Source: Actinobacteria bacterium Ga0077560
GTDB lineage: Bacteria; Actinomycetota; Thermoleophilia; Miltoncostaeales; Miltoncostaeaceae
DNA: 43,278 bases
NCBI GenBank assembly: GCA_001464275.1
Contig: LNFL01000134.1
Location: forward strand, 1-43,278
Reading direction: 5' to 3'
How positions within the stretch are numbered: the stretch's first letter is position 1; every line of letters begins with the position of its first letter. The notes below the pieces were generated by a model. That model was given only the letters and a program-made list of their open reading frames with translations, was not told where the DNA came from and did no database searches. Below are positions 26,186 to 34,627 of the stretch, piece after piece. The translations under genes and the position numbers were made by a program.

Positions 26186-27748
26186 CTACTTCCGGGACAG
26201 CAGCGCGGCCAGGGCGGCGATCCCCGCCGCCGCGTCCGCGCCGATGTCGATGCGCGCCAGCCGCCGTCCACGGGCGGCCAGTGCCTCCGCATCGCCGATG
26301 GCCTGTGCGCACTTGAGCTGTGAGAACGTCCACGGCCTGCCGGGCACCGGCAGGTCCACCGGGTCCTGGCCGATCAGCTGCATGCACACGGCCGTGTCGG
26401 GCCCGCCCTTGTGGAGCTGCCCGGTGGAGTGCAGGAAGCGCGGCCCGTACCCAAAGGTGGTCGTGGCGCCGGTCCGCGCGCGGATCGCCCGGCGCAGGTC
26501 GGCGGCGGCCCGGTCGGCGGCGGGGGACTCCGGGCAGAACGCCTGGATCGCGACGTAGTCGCCGGGCTTCACGGACGCCACCAGCCGCTCGGCGGCGTCG
26601 AGGCCCTCGCGCTCGTCGGCGGGCGCGCGTCCCGCCTCGATGTCGCCCAGCACCTTCACGGTCTCGGGCTGGTCGAAGGGGTTCACCCCCAGGACCGTCC
26701 CGGCCGCGGCCGTCGCGATCTCCCAGGTCATGTAGACGGCGCCCAGGTCGATCGTCTCGGGGACGTCCATGGTCACCACCGGGTGCCCGGCGGCGGCGAG
26801 CGCCGCGACGTCCTGGTCCAGATCGCCCGTGATGCGGTGGTAGACGAACACGCGGTCGTCGCCGTAGTCGGCGGGGATCCCGCCCGGCTCCTGGGCGACC
26901 GGCACGAGGCCCAGACCCTGCTTACCGAGGCTCTCGGCCACCAGCTGTTCGATCCACAGGCCCAGGGTGGACAACGGGGCGTCCACAAGCAGGCTTACCT
27001 TGTCGCGGCCCGCCTGCCCCAGGACGCCCAGGGCAAGACCCAGGCGGACGGGGTCGTCCGAGGCCAGCGCCGCCTGCGCGCGGTCCAGGAGCGGGTGCAG
27101 CGGGACACCGGCCAGCGCCATCGGCAGCAGGCCGAACAGCGAGAGCGCGGAGAACCGGCCGCCGATGTCCGCCGGGTTCTCGAGCACGGCCCGGAATCCC
27201 CCGGCGCGGGCGTTCTCGCCGAGCGGCGTTCCGGGATCGGTGATCGCGATGAAGTGTCCTGCCACGCCCTCGGCCCCGAGCACCTGCGACGCCTCGGTCC
27301 AGTGGTGCGCCATGAACGTGAGCGGCTCGACGGTGGTGCCGCTCTTGGAGGCCACGATGTAGACCGCCTGGCGGGGGTCGATGCCCTCGCCGGAGGCCGC
27401 GACCGCGGCCGGGTCGGTGGAGTCCAGGACCCGCAGCTCGATGCCGGACGGCGCCCCGAACGTGCGGCGGGTCACCTCGGGGCAGAGGCTGCTGCCGCCC
27501 ATCCCCAGCAGCACGGCGTGGCGGATCCCGTCCCGCCGGCACTCCCGGGCGATGCCCTCCAGCACCGCCACGTGCTGCCGCATCTCGAACGGGGCGCGCA
27601 GCCACCCGATCCACGGCGCGACGCCCTCGGCGTGGTCACCCCACGCCGAGGTGTCACCGGTGCGGATGCGCTGGCCCAGGCGCGAGGAGGTCGCGGCCTC
27701 CCACGCCGAGCGGACCGCCGACTCCCCATCGCCAAGGCTCCAACGCAT
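26186..27748 (-). CDS. pgi: Glucose-6-phosphate isomerase, of the type usually fused to transaldolase
   Basis: A 520-residue enzyme interconverting glucose 6-phosphate and fructose 6-phosphate. Sugar-phosphate isomerase motifs: AVLLGMGGSSLCPEV (~79-93), VYIVASKSGTTVEPL (~129-143), ITDPGTPLGE, GGRFSALSLFGLLP (~197-210), KQGLGLVPV, and STGQLHKGGPD near the C-terminus. The overall sequence resembles the isomerase half of bifunctional transaldolase/isomerase proteins more than classical Pgi, yet no transaldolase half is present and none is coded nearby. It lies three bases after the end of tkt and 41 bases before gnd. Confidence 0.9.
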   Translation of the reverse strand: MRWSLGDGESAVRSAWEAATSSRLGQRIRTGDTSAWGDHAEGVAPWIGWLRAPFEMRQHVAVLEGIARECRRDGIRHAVLLGMGGSSLCPEVTRRTFGAPSGIELRVLDSTDPAAVAASGEGIDPRQAVYIVASKSGTTVEPLTFMAHHWTEASQVLGAEGVAGHFIAITDPGTPLGENARAGGFRAVLENPADIGGRFSALSLFGLLPMALAGVPLHPLLDRAQAALASDDPVRLGLALGVLGQAGRDKVSLLVDAPLSTLGLWIEQLVAESLGKQGLGLVPVAQEPGGIPADYGDDRVFVYHRITGDLDQDVAALAAAGHPVVTMDVPETIDLGAVYMTWEIATAAAGTVLGVNPFDQPETVKVLGDIEAGRAPADEREGLDAAERLVASVKPGDYVAIQAFCPESPAADRAAADLRRAIRARTGATTTFGYGPRFLHSTGQLHKGGPDTAVCMQLIGQDPVDLPVPGRPWTFSQLKCAQAIGDAEALAARGRRLARIDIGADAAAGIAALAALLSRK

Positions 27749-27751
27749 CGC

Positions 27752-29731
27752 CTACCCCAGTTGCTCTCGGGCGGCCGCGGCGACCGCCTGCGGCGTGATG
27801 CCCAGATGTTCCAGCGCCACCTCACCGGGCGCCGAGGTCCCGAACCGGTCGATCGCCACCACCCGGCCGGTGAGGCCCGTGAAGCGGTGCCAGCCCAGCG
27901 AGGCCCCGGCCTCCACCGCCACGCGGGCGGTCGCGGCGGCCGGGAGCACCGACTCGCGGTACTCCTGCGGCTGGGCCAGGAAGAGCTCCCAGCTGGGCAT
28001 GCTCACCACGCGCGCGGCGATGCCGTCGGCGGCCAGCAGGTCGGCGGCGGCGAGCGCGGTGTGCACCTCGCTGCCGGCGCCGATGAGGATGCAGTCCGCG
28101 CCGTCGCGCACCACGTAGGCGCCGCGATCCACCTGAGCCGGCCAGTCCATGGTCGGCAGGTTCTGACGGGTGAACACCAGCGTGGTGGGGCCGTCGATGC
28201 GCTCCATCGCCACGGCCCACGCCGCCGCCGTCTCGTTGGCGTCCGCCGGGCGGATGACCACCATGCCCGGGATGGCCCGCAGGCCGGCCAGCTGCTCCAC
28301 CGGCTGGTGGGTGGGGCCGTCCTCGCCGAGTGCCACCGAGTCGTGGGTGTAGACGAACACCGCCGGCAGCTTCATGAGCGCCGCCAGGCGCAGGGTGTTC
28401 TTCATGTAGTCGGAGAACACCAGGAACGTGGAGCACGCCGGCCGCAGGCCGCCGTGCGCGGCGATGCCGTTGGTGATGGCGCCCATCGCGTGCTCGCGCA
28501 CCCCGAAGCGGATGTTGCGCTGGGCGAAGTCGCCCGCCGTCACGTCACCGGAGGACTTGATGGTGGTGGAGGTGCTGGACGAGAGGTCCGCGGCGCCCTG
28601 CACCAGCTCCGGCAGCACGCCGGCGATGGCGTTGATGACGGTGCCGGACGCCGACCGGGTGGCGACGCCCTTTCCGGTCTCGAAGGCCGGCAGCGCATCG
28701 CGCCAGCCGGCGGGCAGCTCGCCCATGATGCGGCGGCGCAGCTCCGCGGCCTCAGCGGGGAACGCGGCGGCGTAGGCGTCCACGGCGCTCCGCCAGGCGG
28801 CGACCGCGTCGTCACCGGCGGCCCGCAGCCGCGACGCCCACGCGGCGACCTCCTCGGGCACCAGGAACTGCGCGTCCTCCGGCCAGCCGTACGCGCGCTT
28901 GGCCCCGGCGACCTCCTCGGCGCCCAGCGGAGACCCGTGGGCCGCGGAGGTGTCCTGCTTGGTGGGTGCGCCGAAGCCGATGTGGGTGCGGCACACCACC
29001 AGGGTGGGGCGCCCGTCGGAGGCGGCCGCCTCCGTGAGGACGCGGTCGATCTCGTCCAGGTCGTTGCCGTCGGCGATGTGCAGCACCCGCCAGCCCTGTG
29101 CGGCAAAGCGCGCCGGCACGTCCTCGTCGAAGCTCAGCGACAGGGGCCCGTCCAGGCTGATCTGATTGGCGTCGTAGATGCCCACCAGCTTGTCCAGCCG
29201 CAGGTGGCCGGCCACCGAGCACGCCTCGTAGGCGATGCCCTCCATCAGGTCCCCGTCACCGCAGATGAACCAGGTGCGGTGGTCCACCACCTCGTGGCCC
29301 GGGCGGTTGAACTCGGCGGCGAGCATGCGCTCGGCCAGCGCGAAGCCCACGGCGTTCGCCACGCCCTGCCCCAGCGGCCCGGTGGTGATCTCCACGCCCG
29401 GGGTGTCGCCGCGCTCGGGGTGCCCCGGGGTCTCCGACCCCAGCTGCCGGAACGCCTTGAGCTGATCCAGCGGCAGGTCGTAGCCGGAGACGTGCAGCAG
29501 CGAGTACAGCAGCGCCGACGCGTGGCCGGCGCTCAGCACGAACCGGTCGCGGTTCGGCCACTTCGGGTTCGCGGGGGCGTGCCGCAGGTGGCGGCTGAAC
29601 AGGGTCCACGCGACCGGGGCGAGCCCCATGGGGGCGCCGGGGTGACCGCTGTTGGCGTGCTGGACGGCGTCGATCGACAGCGTCCGGACGGTGGCGACGA
29701 CGAGGGCGTCGGGGGCGGGTTCTGAGGGCAC
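27752..29731 (-). CDS. tkt: Transketolase
   Basis: A 659-residue thiamine diphosphate enzyme that transfers two-carbon units between pentose and triose/tetrose phosphates. Seen: [18 protein letters not shown] near the N-terminus, the TPP/Mg motif [19 protein letters not shown]...DANQISLDG (~155-195), [19 protein letters not shown] with the catalytic Glu (~405-423), and a C-terminal regulatory-like domain. Start GTG 29731 with AGGAAAGG at good spacing; GTG 29737 is an alternative. The frame remains open upstream but carries no related sequence. First gene of the pentose phosphate operon. Confidence 0.95.
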   Translation of the reverse strand: MPSEPAPDALVVATVRTLSIDAVQHANSGHPGAPMGLAPVAWTLFSRHLRHAPANPKWPNRDRFVLSAGHASALLYSLLHVSGYDLPLDQLKAFRQLGSETPGHPERGDTPGVEITTGPLGQGVANAVGFALAERMLAAEFNRPGHEVVDHRTWFICGDGDLMEGIAYEACSVAGHLRLDKLVGIYDANQISLDGPLSLSFDEDVPARFAAQGWRVLHIADGNDLDEIDRVLTEAAASDGRPTLVVCRTHIGFGAPTKQDTSAAHGSPLGAEEVAGAKRAYGWPEDAQFLVPEEVAAWASRLRAAGDDAVAAWRSAVDAYAAAFPAEAAELRRRIMGELPAGWRDALPAFETGKGVATRSASGTVINAIAGVLPELVQGAADLSSSTSTTIKSSGDVTAGDFAQRNIRFGVREHAMGAITNGIAAHGGLRPACSTFLVFSDYMKNTLRLAALMKLPAVFVYTHDSVALGEDGPTHQPVEQLAGLRAIPGMVVIRPADANETAAAWAVAMERIDGPTTLVFTRQNLPTMDWPAQVDRGAYVVRDGADCILIGAGSEVHTALAAADLLAADGIAARVVSMPSWELFLAQPQEYRESVLPAAATARVAVEAGASLGWHRFTGLTGRVVAIDRFGTSAPGEVALEHLGITPQAVAAAAREQLG

Positions 29732-29762
29732 GCTCACCTTTCCTGGGGGCTGGCCAGCGGGG

Positions 29763-29791
29763 AGTGTATCCCCACCCTCGCGACGCGCGAA
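29763..29791 (-). promoter_or_regulatory. Promoter of the tkt operon
   Basis: On the minus strand TTCGCG (29791-29786) is followed by a 17-base spacer and TACACT (29768-29763). The -10 ends 31 bases before the start codon. This is the best -35/-10 pair I found in the window. Confidence 0.5.
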
Positions 29792-29909
29792 CCGCCGCGG
29801 CCGGGGTCCCGGGCACCGGGTGATCCACCCACGGCGCTCAACCCTCGGGGCGGGCGGCCGATCCACCTCACAGGAGATGTGCGCGTCCCGGATGGCGCGC
29901 TGCGGTGAG

Positions 29910-31043
29910 ATGGAACTCACGACACTCGAACACACCCACACCGGGGGCTGGTCGGCCCCGCTTCCCGACGCCGATTCGGACCGCACCCTGGTGCTCGTGT
30001 TCGGGGCGCCGGAGTACCGCGACGACTGGGCGCCCGTGCGGGAGCTGCTCGCCGCCTTCCCGCGATCCCAGGTCATCGGCTGCTCCACCGCCGGCGAGAT
30101 CCACGGCGCCCACCTGTCGGACGGGACGATTGCGGTGGCGGTGGCGCGGTTCCGTGACGCCCGCCTGCGGATGGCGACCGCCGACCCCGCCGACGGCGGG
30201 TCCCACCGCGCCGGCCGAGACATCGGCATCGCCCTGCGATCCGACGACCTGCGGGCCGTGATCGTCCTCAGCGACGGCCTCCAGGTGAACGGCACCGAGC
30301 TCACCCGCGGCCTCGGGGAGGTGCTGCCTCCGCAGGTGGTCGTGACCGGCGGCCTTGCGGCCGACGGCGACCGGTTCGGCGCCACCTGGGTCATCAAGGA
30401 CGGGCTGCCGGTCTCGGGGACCATCACCGCGGTGGGGCTGTACGGACCGTCGCTGCGCGTGGGGCACGGGTCGCAGGGCGGCTGGGACCGTTTCGGACCC
30501 GAGCGCCTGGTGACGCGCTCGGCCGGCTGCGTCCTGCACGAGCTGGACGGCCGCCCGGCGCTGGAGCTCTACAAGGAGTACCTGGGCGAGCTCGCCGGCG
30601 GGCTCCCGGCGACCGGGCTGCTGTTCCCGCTGGCGCTGCGCCCGGAGGGCGACGGGGACGCCGTGCTGGTGCGCACCATCCTCTCGGTGGACGAGGAGTC
30701 CCAGACCCTCACCTTCGCCGGGGACATCCCGCAGGGCGGGATGGTGCAGCTCATGCGGGCCAACTTCGAGCGGCTCATCGAGGGGGCGGGCGATGCGGCG
30801 CTCGACACGGCCGCGAGGGAGGGCGACGGGCCGGTCCTGTGCGTCGGCGTGAGCTGCGTGGGGCGCCGGCTGGTGCTGGGCGAGCGCACCGAGGAGGAGA
30901 TCGAGGCCGTCCTGGAGGGGCTCCCGGAGGGCGCCCAGCAGGTGGGCTTCTACTCCTACGGGGAGATCTCGCCGCTGGCCGCCGGCCGGTGCGACCTGCA
31001 CAACCAGACCATGACCCTCACCACCCTCTCGGAACGCGTGTGA
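29910..31043 (+). CDS. FIST N and C domain sensor protein
   Basis: A 377-residue cytosolic FIST protein. [43 protein letters not shown], and [65 protein letters not shown], and the ending [23 protein letters not shown]. The FIST domain was proposed to sense small ligands such as amino acids. Its stop overlaps the start of the GGDEF/HD-GYP gene (GTGA), so the two products are made together and probably act together. ATG 29910 fits the family N-terminus; ATG 29877 and 29892 are in-frame alternatives and none has a well-placed ribosome binding site. Confidence 0.88.
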   Translation: MELTTLEHTHTGGWSAPLPDADSDRTLVLVFGAPEYRDDWAPVRELLAAFPRSQVIGCSTAGEIHGAHLSDGTIAVAVARFRDARLRMATADPADGGSHRAGRDIGIALRSDDLRAVIVLSDGLQVNGTELTRGLGEVLPPQVVVTGGLAADGDRFGATWVIKDGLPVSGTITAVGLYGPSLRVGHGSQGGWDRFGPERLVTRSAGCVLHELDGRPALELYKEYLGELAGGLPATGLLFPLALRPEGDGDAVLVRTILSVDEESQTLTFAGDIPQGGMVQLMRANFERLIEGAGDAALDTAAREGDGPVLCVGVSCVGRRLVLGERTEEEIEAVLEGLPEGAQQVGFYSYGEISPLAAGRCDLHNQTMTLTTLSERV

Positions 31044-32791
31044 GCCTGCACACGATCCTCGAGCGCCAGCTGCGGCGCCTCGGGCTCTCCGCCGACGGCC
31101 CGCCGCCGGACGCCGAGGCGTGGGCCGCGCTGCTGCGCCGGGTCTCCACCGCGTACACCGAGGCCGACAACGATCGCTACCTCATGGAGCGGGCGCTCGA
31201 CGTGTCGTCGCGTGAGATGCGGGAGCTCTACGAGGCGCGGGCCCGCAGCGAGGCGCGACAGGCCGCCCTGCGGGAGGTCGCGACCGCCGTCGCCGCCGGG
31301 GGCGAGCCCACCGCGGTCGCCGAGATCTCGATGGCCGCCATGCGGGCGCTCATCCCCGGGGCCGAGACCCACGTGCGCTGGATCGACGGCGAGGTCGGCG
31401 ATCCGCCGGCGGACCTGCCGCCGCACCTCGCCGCGGTGGTCACCGGTGGCGCGCCGCGCCGCCGGGAGATGAGCGGGCTCACCGAGGTCGCCGTGCCGGC
31501 CCTGGCCGCCGGCCGGGTGCGGGCGATCCTGAAGGCGATCGTGCCCGACGATCCCGACGACGCCGAGCAGATCCTCACGGACCTCGCCGACCTCGTGGCC
31601 CTGTCCACCGTGAACGCCGAGGCCGCCGAGCACCTGGCCGCCAAGGCCGACACCGACGCCCTCACCGGCCTCGCCAACCACCGCGTCTTCCAGGAGCGGC
31701 TGGAGCTGGAGGTCCGGCGCGCCCAGCGCCACGGGCGGGCCCTCTCGGTGCTGGTGGGCGACATCGACGAGTTCAAGCACGTCAACGACAGCTACGGGCA
31801 CCAGGTGGGCGACCGCGTGCTCGCCACCGCGGCGCGGCAGATGGCGTCCGTCGCGCGGGTGAGCGACCTGGCCGCCCGGATCGGCGGTGAGGAGTTCGCG
31901 ATCATCCTCCCGGAGACCGACGGCATCGGCGCGCTCACCGTCGCGGAGCGCATCCGCACGCGGCTGTCCGCCGAGCCCATCCCGCCCGTCGGCCGCGTGA
32001 CGATCTCGCTGGGGGTGTGCTCCCTCGCCGATGCCGAGAGCGCGAGCGAGCTGCTGGGCCGCGCCGACGTCGCCATGTACTGGTCGAAGGCCAACGGCCG
32101 GAACGCCTCCTCGCGGTGGACGCCGGAGGCGGCCGCGGAGCTGGGGACCTCCGCGGGGGTCATCGGCGCCCAGCGGATCCGGGCGCTCACCGCCGTGCGG
32201 GCGCTCGCCCGGGCGGTCGAGATCCGCAACCCGTTCCTGCGGCGTCACTCCGACCGGGTGTCGGACCTCGCGCATGCGCTGGCCCTCGAGCTGGGCTGGT
32301 CGGCCGGTCGCGCGGCGGCGCTGCGCCAGGTCGCGCTCATCCACGATGTCGGCAAGGTGGGGCTCCCGGAGCAGCTGCTGCTCGTGCCCGACGAGCTCTC
32401 CGGCCCCGATCTCGAACGGGTGCGCAACCACGCGGTGCTGGGCGCGGAGCTCATCTCCGAGCTGATGGAGCCGGAGCAGGTCTCCTGGCTCCGGCACCAC
32501 CACGAGCGGATCGACGGCTCGGGATACCCCGACGGGCTGCGGGGCGATGACATCCCCGACGGCGCCCGGGTGCTCGCCGTCGCCGACACCTGGGACGCGC
32601 TGGTGTCCGACCGCCCGTACCGGTCGGCGTGCACCGACGAGACGGCGCTCGATGAGTGCCGGCGGGTCGCGGGGCAGCAGCTCTGGGAGCCCGCCGTCTA
32701 CGCGCTGGAGCGCCTGGTCGCCCGCGGCGTGGTGGAGGCGTTGGCGCGGCACGCGGGGGAGGGTTCCCGCGCCGCCGTGCCCTGGGCCTGA
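31040..32791 (+). CDS. Bifunctional GGDEF and HD-GYP c-di-GMP enzyme
   Basis: A 583-residue cytosolic signalling protein. The N-terminus carries YLMERALDVSSREMRELYEA, a helical linker often seen in proteins working with FIST sensors, then a GAF-like segment (~75-200). The GGDEF domain (~203-360) has DALTGLANHRVF, an intact active site GGEEF (~282) and an inhibitory site RVSD five residues before it, so it should make c-di-GMP. The HD-GYP domain (~378-583) has LIHDVGKVGLPE and HHERIDGSGYPDGL with intact HD and GYP motifs, so it should degrade c-di-GMP. Both activities therefore look competent in one polypeptide. It is translationally coupled to the FIST gene. Confidence 0.92.
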   Translation: MSLHTILERQLRRLGLSADGPPPDAEAWAALLRRVSTAYTEADNDRYLMERALDVSSREMRELYEARARSEARQAALREVATAVAAGGEPTAVAEISMAAMRALIPGAETHVRWIDGEVGDPPADLPPHLAAVVTGGAPRRREMSGLTEVAVPALAAGRVRAILKAIVPDDPDDAEQILTDLADLVALSTVNAEAAEHLAAKADTDALTGLANHRVFQERLELEVRRAQRHGRALSVLVGDIDEFKHVNDSYGHQVGDRVLATAARQMASVARVSDLAARIGGEEFAIILPETDGIGALTVAERIRTRLSAEPIPPVGRVTISLGVCSLADAESASELLGRADVAMYWSKANGRNASSRWTPEAAAELGTSAGVIGAQRIRALTAVRALARAVEIRNPFLRRHSDRVSDLAHALALELGWSAGRAAALRQVALIHDVGKVGLPEQLLLVPDELSGPDLERVRNHAVLGAELISELMEPEQVSWLRHHHERIDGSGYPDGLRGDDIPDGARVLAVADTWDALVSDRPYRSACTDETALDECRRVAGQQLWEPAVYALERLVARGVVEALARHAGEGSRAAVPWA

Positions 32792-32878
32792 GGGCGCCGG
32801 CACGACCGTTCGAATGGACGGGCGGAAGGCGTCGCACACACGCCCTTCGAAACGGTAGTCTGCGCCACCCCTTCATCC

Positions 32879-32894
32879 GGAGGTCGTGACCTCC
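32879..32894. promoter_or_regulatory. Perfect 16-base palindrome upstream of pntAA
   Basis: GGAGGTCGTGACCTCC is fully symmetrical and lies about 20 bases after a possible -10 box TAGTCT (32856-32861). The arms with a two-base centre suit a dimeric repressor site better than an RNA hairpin. Confidence 0.4.
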
Positions 32895-32914
32895 CGGGCT
32901 GCGTGTGCGCGTTC

Positions 32915-33024
32915 GGGACCAGGGGCAGGGTCACTGCCTTCCGGGATGGGGTCCCTCCACCCGACCTTCTCACCAGGATCGAGCGATGCCGTTGAACTCC
33001 CAACGCCGGGGAGCATTCCCGGCG
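32915..33024 (+). promoter_or_regulatory. Structured leader before pntAA
   Basis: GGGACC (32915-32920) can pair with GGTCCC (32950-32955), enclosing GGCAG/CTGCC (32924-32928 with 32934-32938). A second hairpin CGCCGGG/CCCGGCG spans 33004-33024. I do not recognise a known riboswitch. One of these could equally terminate the upstream gene. Confidence 0.35.
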
Positions 33025-33080
33025 CTGTCGCAGTCCACCTCATCCCCCCGACCGGTGCGCCTTGAGCGGCGCAGGGCCTG

Positions 33081-34307
33081 GTGAGCGACCAGCCCGGAGC
33101 GCCTTCTGCGCTCATCGGCATTCCCAAGGAGCTCGGTGACGGCGAACTGCGCGTCGCGATGACGCCGGCCGCCCTCGGCCCGCTCCTCAAGGGCGGGGTC
33201 CGTGTCGTCGTCGAGTCCGGCGCCGGTGTGGCGGCCGGGTTCCCCGACAGCGCGTACACCGATAAGGGCGCCACCATCGGGTCCCGTGACGAGGTGTTCG
33301 CCGCCGACGTCGTCGCGTCGGTGCGCGTGCCCGAGGGCGCCGACGCCGATCGCGTCCGCGCCGGCCAGGTCGTCATCGGCATGGCCACGCCGTTCGCCAC
33401 GCCCGAGGCCGTACAGGTCCTCGCGGAGAAGGGCGCCACGCTGTTCGCTCTGGAACTGGTGCCGCGCACGACGCGCGCCCAGGCCATGGACGTGCTCTCC
33501 TCGCAGGCCAACGTGGCCGGCTACAAGGCCGTCCTGCTCGCCGCGAGCGCACTCCCGAAGGTCTACCCGCTCCTCACCACCGCGGCCGGAACGATTCCGC
33601 CCGCGAAGGTGCTCATCATCGGCGCCGGCGTGGCGGGCCTGTCGGCCATCGCCACCGCCCGCCGCCTGGGCTCGGTCGTGGAGGCGTACGACGTCCGCCC
33701 GGCCGTGAAGGAGGAGGTCCAGAGCCTCGGTGCCCGGTTCGTCGAGCTCCCGCTCGAGACCGGCCAGGAGGGCTCCGGTTCCGGCGCCTACGCCCAGCAG
33801 ATGTCCGAGGAGACCCTGAAGAAGCAGCAGGAGCTCCTCGCGAAGACCGTCGCCGCAAGCGATGTGGTCATCACCACCGCGCAGGTGCAGGGCAAGAAGG
33901 CCCCGGTCATCGTCACGTCCGAGATGGTCGCCCAGATGGCGCCCGGCTCGGTCATCGTCGACCTCGCCGCCGAGCAGGGCGGCAACTGCGAGGCCACCGT
34001 CGCCGGTCAGACGACCGACGTCGGGGGCGTGAAGGTCATCGGCCCGGTGAACCTGTCGGCCACGATCCCCACGCACGCCAGCCTCATGTACGCGAAGAAC
34101 GTCGCCAACTTCCTGCAGCTCATGGTCGCCGACGGGGGCGTCCACCCCGAGGTGGACGACGACATCGTGCGCGAGACCATGGTCAGCAGGGGCGGTCAGA
34201 TCGTCCACGCACGGGTCCGTGAGGCACTCGGCCAGGAGCCGCTCGCGGCGCCTGCGCCGCCGGCCGAGCCGGAGCCCGCCGACACGCCGGAGGAGGTGGC
34301 CGAGTGA
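33081..34307 (+). CDS. pntAA: NAD(P) transhydrogenase subunit alpha part 1 (NAD-binding)
   Basis: A 408-residue soluble domain I of the proton-translocating transhydrogenase, which exchanges hydride between NADH and NADP+. IGIPKELGDGELRVAMTPAA opens the alanine dehydrogenase/PNT N-terminal domain; VLIIGAGVAGLSAIATARRLGSVV (~174-197) is the NAD-binding Rossmann fold and EAYDVRPAVKEEVQSLGA follows. The Pro/Ala/Glu-rich tail (APAPPAEPEPADTPEE) ends the subunit. GTG 33081 matches the family start. It overlaps pntAB by four bases. The three-gene split is that of Rhodospirillum-like systems rather than E. coli. Confidence 0.93.
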   Translation: MSDQPGAPSALIGIPKELGDGELRVAMTPAALGPLLKGGVRVVVESGAGVAAGFPDSAYTDKGATIGSRDEVFAADVVASVRVPEGADADRVRAGQVVIGMATPFATPEAVQVLAEKGATLFALELVPRTTRAQAMDVLSSQANVAGYKAVLLAASALPKVYPLLTTAAGTIPPAKVLIIGAGVAGLSAIATARRLGSVVEAYDVRPAVKEEVQSLGARFVELPLETGQEGSGSGAYAQQMSEETLKKQQELLAKTVAASDVVITTAQVQGKKAPVIVTSEMVAQMAPGSVIVDLAAEQGGNCEATVAGQTTDVGGVKVIGPVNLSATIPTHASLMYAKNVANFLQLMVADGGVHPEVDDDIVRETMVSRGGQIVHARVREALGQEPLAAPAPPAEPEPADTPEEVAE

Positions 34308-34627
34308 GCTCCGACGCGATCATCACCAGCCTGTTCGTCTTCGTCCTGGCCGGATTCCTCGGGTTCGAGGTCATCCGGAAGGTCCCGAAGCTGCTGCACA
34401 CCCCGCTGATGGCCCTCACCAACGCGCTGTCGGCGATCGCCCTGGTGGCGTCGCTGGTGGTGCTGGGCCAGGCGAGGACCGACTACTCGACGATCCTCGG
34501 CTTCATCGCCGTGGTGGCGTCCACCATCAACGTCGTCGGTGGGTTCCTCATCACCGACAAGATGCTGAAGATGTTCAAGAAGCCGGCCCGGCCGGCTCCC
34601 GCCGCGGGTCAGGAGGCCGGCTCGTGA
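34304..34627 (+). CDS. pntAB: NAD(P) transhydrogenase subunit alpha part 2 (membrane)
   Basis: A 107-residue membrane subunit with three to four hydrophobic helices (IITSLFVFVLAGFLGFEVI, ALTNALSAIALVASLVVLG, TINVVGGFLITDKMLKMF). FLGFEVIRKVPKLLHTPLMA and the GGFLITDKMLKMFK end are conserved in the family. It forms part of the proton channel with PntB. GTG 34304 is preceded by GGAGGAGG and overlaps the pntAA stop. Confidence 0.93.
   Translation: MSSDAIITSLFVFVLAGFLGFEVIRKVPKLLHTPLMALTNALSAIALVASLVVLGQARTDYSTILGFIAVVASTINVVGGFLITDKMLKMFKKPARPAPAAGQEAGS

Noticed and set aside
26411-29725. 1,104-codon plus-strand frame opposite pgi and tkt
   Set aside because: It mirrors conserved pgi and tkt in antisense; composition is typical of a shadow frame and it has no recognisable motif.
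30839-31040. Earlier start for the GGDEF/HD-GYP protein inside the FIST gene
   Set aside because: The extra N-terminal sequence is Arg/Gly-rich shadow of the FIST C-terminus; the GTG at 31040 overlapping the FIST stop is the natural start.
32804-32850. GTTCGAAT and TTCGAA motifs resembling a tRNA T-loop or an SOS box
   Set aside because: No acceptor, anticodon or D-arm can be built around them, and the full actinobacterial LexA box pattern is not met.
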